Shown here one piece after another: positions 28,214 through 33,730 of a DNA stretch of 33,730 nucleotides. How positions within the stretch are numbered: the stretch's first letter is position 1; each line of letters starts with the position of its first letter. Location: contig JBJHBY010000008.1 in NCBI GenBank assembly GCA_050485745.1, positions 1 to 33,730 of the forward strand. The letters run 5' to 3'. The position numbers were made by a program, and so were the translations under genes. The notes under the pieces were generated by a model. It ran no database searches and had not been told where the DNA came from. It saw only the letters and a list, made by a program, of their open reading frames with translations. The DNA comes from JBJHBY01 sp050485745. GTDB taxonomy: Bacteria > Pseudomonadota > Gammaproteobacteria > Pseudomonadales > CAMLJR01.

Positions 28214-30928
28214 TCAGGCCGCCTCACCAGGGGTTGACGCCGCGTGGCTGGCGTGTGCGGTGGATGCGCGCAGCAGGCGGCGCAGCTCGGGCACACAGGA
28301 GCCACAGTGGGTGCCGCAGCCCAGCTTGTGGCCGAGTGCGGCCACATCGGAGCAGCCGGCGGTGATGGCGGCGTGAATGCGGGTTTCGCCAATGCCGGTG
28401 CAACTGCACACCAGGCAACCCTCACTGCCGCCACTGCCAAGGCCCGCGAGGAGCTGGCGGCGGCTGTCGGCGTCCGTGCAAGGCCGCTGCAATGCGCCGA
28501 ACAGCCAGTCCCGCGCGGGCAGCTGCCCGGGTTGGCGCACCACCGCCAGCCAGGCGAGTAACCGCTCACCCTGGAACAGGGCCATGCGATAGTGTCCGGC
28601 GCTGGCGTCGATCAGTTCGACACGGTCGTCCGCCCGGGGCAGCAGGGCCTGCCACAGGGCCAGGCTCTGCACCGGGTCCGCCCGGGAGGCCAGCTCCAGG
28701 GCGTAGCCGCCGGGCACCGGGCGGCGGCTCCAGTAGTCGTCATCGCCGGCCTGCAGCGGCTCCCGGCTGAGCAGCAGGCCGTGGCTGGACGCGCCCCAGG
28801 GGGCGATGGCGCAGAGGCCGTGCTTGCTGGCGGGCTGGCCCGAATGCGGGTCGGTGGTTCGGGGGAGCAGCGCGTTGATACGCCCGCGGCCGCAGTGGAC
28901 GTCGCCCCAGTGCATCGGCACGAAGGCGTTTCCGGGGAGCTGGTCCTGATCCAGTTGCAGGCGCAGCCAGGCTTCGCCGCGGCTGCTCCACACGCGCACG
29001 ATGTCCCCCTCGCGCAGCTGGCGCCGGTGCGCGTCTTCGGGGTGCAAGGCGACGAAGGACTCGCCACAGTGGTCGAGCAGGCGCGGGATACCGGTGCGGG
29101 TCATGGTGTGCCACTGGTCACGCAGGCGACCGCTGTTCAGCAGCAGGGGTGCATCCACGGCGGGTTCGGCGGCGAGGGTGGGCAGGGCGTCGGCCGGGTG
29201 CGTGGCGGCCGCCAGGAAACGGGCACGCCCGCTCGGTGTGGGGTAGCAGCCCTCTGTGAACAGCCGCGGCACGCCCTCCGTGGCAGAGCCATTGTCCTTG
29301 CCGCGCAGGGGCCATTGCAGGGGTTGCAGGGCGTCATAACTCGTCTGGTCCAGCGCGGCGAGGGGGCCGAGGTTGAGCACCCGCTCCCCGCGGTTCTCGA
29401 AGGCGGTGAGGGCGGCGTGTTCAGTGAAGATCTGCACCGGGTGGCTGTAGTCGAACGCGGTCGTGTAGCCCAGGCGCTGGCCCACCTGGGCCAGCGCCCA
29501 CCAGTCCGGGCGTGCCTCGCCCGGCGCCTCGCGGAAGGGGCGCTGACGGGAGATACGGCGCTCGGAATTGGTCACGGTGCCGTCTTTTTCTCCCCAGGCG
29601 GCGGCGGGCAGCTGGATGTGGGCGAGGCGACCGGTATCGGTTTCCGTCACACAATCGGAGACCACCAGCAGTTCGCAGCGCGTCAGGGCGCGGCGGAAAC
29701 GCTCCGCGTCCGGCAGGCTGATGACCGGGTTGGTGGCCAGAACCCAGACGGCACGAATCTGCCCGGACTCCACCGCCTGGAACAGGTCCACCGCTTTCAG
29801 GCCCGGGCCGTTGACGAGGTTGGGTGCGCCCCAGAAGCGGGCCACCCGGTCGCGCTCCATATCGGAGAAGCCCATGTGTGCGGCCAGTTGGGTGGCCAGG
29901 CCGCCGACCTCGCGCCCGCCCATGGCATTGGGCTGGCCGGTCAGGGAGAACGGGCCCATCCCGGGGCGGCCGATGCGGCCTGTAGCCAGATGCAGGTTGA
30001 TCACCGCGTTGCCGGTGTCGGAGCCCTGTGCGGTCTGGTTGACGCCCTGGGAGAACAGGGTCAGGGCGCGGGGTGTGCATGCGAACCAGTCCCAGGCCCG
30101 GGCGATGTCCGCCTCGGGCAGCCGGCAGGCGCGGGCGCAGCTGGCGAGGTCCGGTGCCAGTGCCCGAGCGCTGGCCAGGGCCGTGTCGAAGCCCTCGGTG
30201 TACCGGGCGATGTAGTCCTGGTTCAGGGCATCGCGCTCCGCCAGGTGCACCAGCAGGCCAGCGAGGAACACGGCGTCACTGCCCGGGGCCAGCGGCAAGT
30301 GCAGGTCCGCCAGCTCGGCGGTGGCGGTGCGTCGCGGGTCCAACACCACGATACGGCGCTCCGGGTGCTGCTCGCGGGCGCGAACCAGCCGCTGGAACAA
30401 CACCGGGTGGGTCCAGGCGGCGTTGGAGCCGATCAGCAGCGCCAGCTCGCAGTGCTCCAGGTCGTCATAGCAGGTGGGTACCAGGTCCTCGCCGAAGGCG
30501 CGCTGGTGCGCCACGGTGGCGGAGGCCATGCACAGCCGCGAGTTGGTATCGACGTTCGGCGTGCCGATGAACCCCTTGGCCAGTTTGTTGGCGACGTAGT
30601 AATCCTCGGTCAGCAACTGCCCCGACAGATAGAAGGCGATCGCCTCCGGCCCGTGGCGCTGGCGGATGTCGGCGAAGCGGGCGGCGATCAGGTCCAGGGC
30701 CGTATCCCAGGAGGCGGGGCGTCCGGCGATGCGGGGCTGCAACAGGCGCGAGGCGTCGTCCAGGGTTTCACCCAGGGCGCTGCCCTTGACGCAGAGCCGT
30801 CCGAAGTTGGCCGGGTGTGACGCCGTGCCCTGCACGCTGGCGGTGAGCGTCGCATCGGCCGCTCCGGTGCGGACATCGACGCCGCAGCCCACTCCGCAAT
30901 AGGGGCAGGTGGTACAGGTGAGACTCAT
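28214..30928 (-). CDS. nasA: Assimilatory nitrate reductase catalytic subunit
   Basis: The protein has 904 residues. The N-terminal 4Fe-4S site is Cys8-x2-Cys11-x3-Cys15 plus Cys46 (TCPYCGVGCGV and RLCVKG). Cys133 in NSRLCMAS is the expected molybdenum ligand. Bis-MGD segments include LIGSNAAWTHPVLFQR, VVLDPRRTATAELADLHL, LFSQGVNQTAQGSDTGNAV and the C-terminal binding domain. Residues about 838-880 add a BFD-like 2Fe-2S domain (CLVCSCTGIG and CGTHCGSC), as in bacterial NasA that takes electrons from a partner. It reduces nitrate to nitrite in the cytoplasm. It follows nirD after 13 bases in the nirB-nirD-nasA operon; nitrite goes on to NirBD. Confidence 0.96.
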   Translation of the reverse strand: MSLTCTTCPYCGVGCGVDVRTGAADATLTASVQGTASHPANFGRLCVKGSALGETLDDASRLLQPRIAGRPASWDTALDLIAARFADIRQRHGPEAIAFYLSGQLLTEDYYVANKLAKGFIGTPNVDTNSRLCMASATVAHQRAFGEDLVPTCYDDLEHCELALLIGSNAAWTHPVLFQRLVRAREQHPERRIVVLDPRRTATAELADLHLPLAPGSDAVFLAGLLVHLAERDALNQDYIARYTEGFDTALASARALAPDLASCARACRLPEADIARAWDWFACTPRALTLFSQGVNQTAQGSDTGNAVINLHLATGRIGRPGMGPFSLTGQPNAMGGREVGGLATQLAAHMGFSDMERDRVARFWGAPNLVNGPGLKAVDLFQAVESGQIRAVWVLATNPVISLPDAERFRRALTRCELLVVSDCVTETDTGRLAHIQLPAAAWGEKDGTVTNSERRISRQRPFREAPGEARPDWWALAQVGQRLGYTTAFDYSHPVQIFTEHAALTAFENRGERVLNLGPLAALDQTSYDALQPLQWPLRGKDNGSATEGVPRLFTEGCYPTPSGRARFLAAATHPADALPTLAAEPAVDAPLLLNSGRLRDQWHTMTRTGIPRLLDHCGESFVALHPEDAHRRQLREGDIVRVWSSRGEAWLRLQLDQDQLPGNAFVPMHWGDVHCGRGRINALLPRTTDPHSGQPASKHGLCAIAPWGASSHGLLLSREPLQAGDDDYWSRRPVPGGYALELASRADPVQSLALWQALLPRADDRVELIDASAGHYRMALFQGERLLAWLAVVRQPGQLPARDWLFGALQRPCTDADSRRQLLAGLGSGGSEGCLVCSCTGIGETRIHAAITAGCSDVAALGHKLGCGTHCGSCVPELRRLLRASTAHASHAASTPGEAA

Positions 30929-30941
30929 CGCTGCCCTCCGC

Positions 30942-31283
30942 TCACGCCGCCGCCTGGCGGGGGACGTCGATCAGCACCTGCTCGCCGTCGAGACGCACCG
31001 GGTAGGCATTGACCCGCCACGGCCCATCCAGGCAGTGGCCATCGTGCAGGGCGTAGTGTTGCTTGTGCAGGGGGGAGGCCACCACCAGCTCGCCACCGAT
31101 GTCGCCGACGATGCCGCGGGCCAGCACGTTGGCGCCGCTGGCCGGGTCATAGTGGTCGATCGCATACAGGGACGGATTTTCCCGCGGCAGCCAGAACAGG
31201 GCGATCTGCCGGCCGTTATGGTGCAGTGCAACACCGGCATCGGCGATCAGGTCGGCGGTGGTGCAGAGTGGGGTCCAGCTCAT
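30942..31283 (-). CDS. nirD: Nitrite reductase (NADH) small subunit NirD
   Basis: ATG 31283 gives 113 residues, the usual NirD size. It has a Rieske-like fold with LHHNGRQIALFWLPRENPSLYAIDHYDP, ARGIVGDIGGELVVASPLHKQHYALHDGHCLDG and a C-terminal VNAYPVRLDGEQVLI. The Cys/His pairs needed to hold a Rieske cluster are absent, as in typical NirD proteins, so it is structural or stabilising for NirB rather than redox-active. It lies 19 bases after nirB and 13 bases before nasA, all leftward. A longer in-frame reading to 31484 overlaps nirB and is not credible. Confidence 0.95.
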   Translation of the reverse strand: MSWTPLCTTADLIADAGVALHHNGRQIALFWLPRENPSLYAIDHYDPASGANVLARGIVGDIGGELVVASPLHKQHYALHDGHCLDGPWRVNAYPVRLDGEQVLIDVPRQAAA

Positions 31284-31302
31284 ATCGTGTTCTCCGGTGT
31301 GT

Positions 31303-33730
31303 TCAGGTCGTCTCCAGGGCCGGGATGCGCTGCGCGCGCTCCTCACGGAAGGCCAGGGTGGGGTCGCCGCCCTCGGCGTTGGCAAAGGTCCGGAAGTAGC
31401 GGCGCCGCTCGGGGTCCTCGAGGGTGGTCTTCCACTCGCACTGGTAGCGGCCGATGAGTTCCTGCATCTGGGCCTCGAGTTCATCGCCGATGCCGAGGCT
31501 GTCCTCCAGGATCACCGCGCGCAGGTAGTCCAGCCCGCCCTCGAGATTCTCCAGCCACACCGAGGTGCGCTGCAGGCGGTCTGCGGTGCGCACGTAGAAC
31601 ATCAGGAAGCGGTCGATGGCGCGCAGCAGCGTGGCGTCGTCGAGGTCGGTGGCGAACAGATCGGCGTGTCGCGGACGCATCCCGCCGTTGCCACACACGT
31701 AGAGGTTCCAGCCCTTCTCGGTGGCGATGACGCCCACATCCTTGCTCTGTGCCTCGGCGCATTCACGGGTGCAGCCGGACACCGCGAACTTGAGCTTATG
31801 CGGCGAGCGCAGGCCCTTGTAGCGGTTCTCGATGAGAATGGCCATGCTCACCGAGTCCTGCACGCCGTAGCGGCACCAGGTGGAACCGACACAGGACTTC
31901 ACCGTGCGCACCGACTTGCCGTAGGCATGCCCGGTTTCGAAGCCCGCGGCGATCAGCTCTTCCCAGATCAGGGGCAGTTCGTGCAGCTCGGCACCGAACA
32001 GATCGATGCGCTGGCCGCCGGTGATCTTGGTGTAGAGGTCGTACTTCTTCGCGACCTCGCCGAGTACGATCAGCTTGTCCGGAGTGATTTCACCACCGGC
32101 TATGCGCGGCACGATGGAGTAGGTACCGTTCTTCTGCATATTCGCCAGGGCGCGATCATTGGTGTCCTGCAGGCCTACGTGCCGGGGTTCCAGAATGTAA
32201 TCGTTGTCGATCGAGGCGAGGATCGAGGCCGCCGTGGGTTTGCAGATGTCGCAGCCGCGGCCCTGACCGTGGCGAGCCAGTAGTTCGTCGAAGCTGCGCA
32301 GGCCCTCGACCCGCGCCAGGTGATACAGCTCCTGGCGCGAGTGGGCAAAGTGTTCGCAGAGGTGATTGTTCACCGCCACGCCGCGGGCGGCGAGCTCGCA
32401 GTCGACCACGCTTTTCAGCAGGGACGCGCAGCCGCCGCAGCCGGTACTCGCCCGGGTTTCCGCTTTGATGTCCGCCAGCGAACAACAGCCGCCATCCAGC
32501 GCACCGACGATGTCCGCCTTACTGACGTTGTGACAGGAACAGATCGTGGCGCTCGCCGGCAGTGCGTCCGGCCCGAGCTTTGGGGTGTCGCCGGCGTTCG
32601 GGGCAATCAGGGCGAGGGGGTTGGCGGGCAGATCGATGCTGTTGAGCGCATACTGCAGCAGGGTATCGTAATCGCCGCAGTCGCCCACCAGGATGGCACC
32701 GAGCAGGCGCTTGCCGTTCGCGTCCACCACCAGCTTCTTGTAGATACCGGCGGGTTCGTCGAGCAGACGGTAGCTCTTCGAGCCCTCGCTGCGACCGTGT
32801 GCATCGCCGATAGAGCCGACGTCCACGCCCAGAAGCTTCAGTTTGGTACTCATGTCCGCGCCCTGGAAGCGGGCGTCGCCATCGAGCAGGGTGCTGGCGG
32901 CGGCTTCGGCCATGCGGTAACCGGGTGCCACCAGGCCAAACAACCGCCCCTCCCAAAGGGCGCATTCGCCGATGGCGAGGATGGCCGGGTCGCTGGTGCG
33001 GCAGTGATTGTCGATAACGATGCCGCCGCGTTCACCCAATGTCAGCCCCGCATCCCGGGCCAGCGCGTCATCGGGGCGCACGCCGGCCGAGAACACGATC
33101 AGGTCCGTTTCCAGTGCGCTGTCGTCGGCGAAACACATGCGCAGCCGGTGCTGCTCGCCAGCCTCGATGCGTCGGGTGTTCATGCCGGTGTGGATGTGAA
33201 CACCCAGGGCCTCGACGCGGTTGCACAACAGTTCGCCGCCCTGGGCGTCGAGTTGCACGCCCATCAGCTGCGGTGCGAACTCCACCACGTGGCTTTCCAG
33301 GCCGAGGTTGCGCAGCGCGTTGGCGGCCTCCAGCCCCAGCAGGCCGCCGCCGACCACGACGCCGACACGCGCATCCTTTGCCGCGGCGCGGATGGCGCCG
33401 AGGTCATCGATGGTGCGATAGGTGAAGCAGCCCTTGCGGTCCGCGCCGGGCACCGGCGGGACGAAAGGATAGGAGCCGGTTGCCAGGACCAGTTGGTCGT
33501 AGTGAAAGTTGCGCCCACCCCGGATGGTCACCCGCCTGGCGGCGCGATCCAGCTGCTCCACCGGGTCGCCGAAATGGGCATCGATACCCGCGTCACGATA
33601 GGCCTCGCGGCTGGTCAGGGCCAGATCGGCGGGTTCACGCCCGGCAAAGACCTCCGACAGGTGCACGCGGTCGTAGGCGGGGCGTGGCTCCCCCCCGATC
33701 ACGGTGATGTCGAAACGCGCGGTTGCACCC
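31303..33730 (-). CDS. nirB: Nitrite reductase (NADH) large subunit NirB (N-terminus outside window)
   Basis: The frame is open to the window edge; about 809 residues are visible, and the first approximately 30 are missing compared with E. coli NirB (847). The visible order is: FAD/NAD-binding pyridine nucleotide oxidoreductase (IGGEPRPAYDRVHLSEV, VGVVVGGGLLGLEAANALRNLG), a BFD-like 2Fe-2S domain (CSCHNVSKADIVGALDGG, TGCGGC), a second Cys pair (GCDICKP), then the nitrite/sulfite reductase ferredoxin-like and siroheme parts. The 4Fe-4S/siroheme ligands are CVGSTWC and CTREC. It reduces nitrite to ammonium with six electrons from NADH, in the cytoplasm, with NirD. It is the first visible gene of the operon; its promoter lies outside. 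Confidence 0.96.
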   Translation of the reverse strand, partial: GATARFDITVIGGEPRPAYDRVHLSEVFAGREPADLALTSREAYRDAGIDAHFGDPVEQLDRAARRVTIRGGRNFHYDQLVLATGSYPFVPPVPGADRKGCFTYRTIDDLGAIRAAAKDARVGVVVGGGLLGLEAANALRNLGLESHVVEFAPQLMGVQLDAQGGELLCNRVEALGVHIHTGMNTRRIEAGEQHRLRMCFADDSALETDLIVFSAGVRPDDALARDAGLTLGERGGIVIDNHCRTSDPAILAIGECALWEGRLFGLVAPGYRMAEAAASTLLDGDARFQGADMSTKLKLLGVDVGSIGDAHGRSEGSKSYRLLDEPAGIYKKLVVDANGKRLLGAILVGDCGDYDTLLQYALNSIDLPANPLALIAPNAGDTPKLGPDALPASATICSCHNVSKADIVGALDGGCCSLADIKAETRASTGCGGCASLLKSVVDCELAARGVAVNNHLCEHFAHSRQELYHLARVEGLRSFDELLARHGQGRGCDICKPTAASILASIDNDYILEPRHVGLQDTNDRALANMQKNGTYSIVPRIAGGEITPDKLIVLGEVAKKYDLYTKITGGQRIDLFGAELHELPLIWEELIAAGFETGHAYGKSVRTVKSCVGSTWCRYGVQDSVSMAILIENRYKGLRSPHKLKFAVSGCTRECAEAQSKDVGVIATEKGWNLYVCGNGGMRPRHADLFATDLDDATLLRAIDRFLMFYVRTADRLQRTSVWLENLEGGLDYLRAVILEDSLGIGDELEAQMQELIGRYQCEWKTTLEDPERRRYFRTFANAEGGDPTLAFREERAQRIPALETT

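Noticed and set aside
28592..30820. 742-residue open frame on the plus strand
   Set aside because: It is antisense to nasA and its composition is that of a shadow frame.
1..33730. tRNA, rRNA, CRISPR array, prophage or transposase genes
   Set aside because: No cloverleaf-like sequence, regularly spaced repeats or recombinase-type protein was recognised on either strand by reading alone.

Overview
The window is about 33.7 kb of GC-rich chromosome (roughly 65% by eye) from a gammaproteobacterium. The evidence is YheS-type ABC-F, TrhP/YegQ, a Zur-like operator over a DksA2/DUF1826/COG0523 operon, FNR/Anr-type boxes, sigma-28 and sigma-54 promoters, NasA/NirBD nitrate assimilation and a PEP-CTERM surface protein. 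The KshA-like Rieske oxygenase, SnoaL-like protein and PEP-CTERM protein together would suit a marine Halieaceae/Cellvibrionales-type organism. That placement is inference and weakly held. A run of ten Ns at 19097-19106 shows that this is a draft scaffold.

Layout. 1-363 is the 3' end of an SDR oxidoreductase. 391-557 is a large palindromic MITE-like element. 553-2431 is a zinc-starvation operon (dksA2-like, DUF1826, COG0523 GTPase) read leftward from a Zur-like box. 2464-4919 holds yheS and the divergent TIGR02444 gene. 4949-7031 is a chemoreceptor with a sigma-28-type promoter. 7069-9649 is a stress block: universal stress protein, four-cysteine DksA/TraR protein, Hsp20, peroxiredoxin and a double-CDGSH protein, with two FNR/Anr-like boxes. 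9728-11211 has a small periplasmic protein and a Rieske oxygenase. 11379-13849 is a translationally coupled pair: beta-propeller lipoprotein and DASS transporter. 14195-17435 is a molybdopterin oxidoreductase followed by moaA. 17476-18379 is a complete PEP-CTERM transcription unit: putative enhancer site, sigma-54 promoter, leader hairpin, gene and terminator. 18473-21271 is a MoxR/VWA/EthD-like operon damaged by a scaffold join. 21357-28096 has mostly unlinked genes: trhP, MliC-type lipoprotein, arfB, outer-membrane barrel, SnoaL-like, DUF1653, transglycosylase-like lipoprotein and DUF3300. 28214-33730 is the nirB-nirD-nasA operon read leftward, with nirB cut by the window end.

How the parts work together. 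The first operon replaces zinc-dependent functions when zinc is scarce: a DksA lacking the full zinc-binding set, plus a candidate zinc chaperone. The usp/dksA-like/hsp20 block looks like a low-oxygen stress response. NasA and NirBD reduce nitrate to ammonium, and NasA needs molybdenum cofactor, to which moaA contributes.

The most interesting items are three. The PEP-CTERM protein carries Cys and Gln motifs like those of thioester adhesin domains, with its own sigma-54 control region. The palindromic element's arm supplies the stop codon of the COG0523 gene. At the N gap, an acyl-CoA synthetase fragment is spliced into a moxR gene, almost certainly an assembly chimera. No tRNA, rRNA, CRISPR array, prophage or transposase gene was seen.
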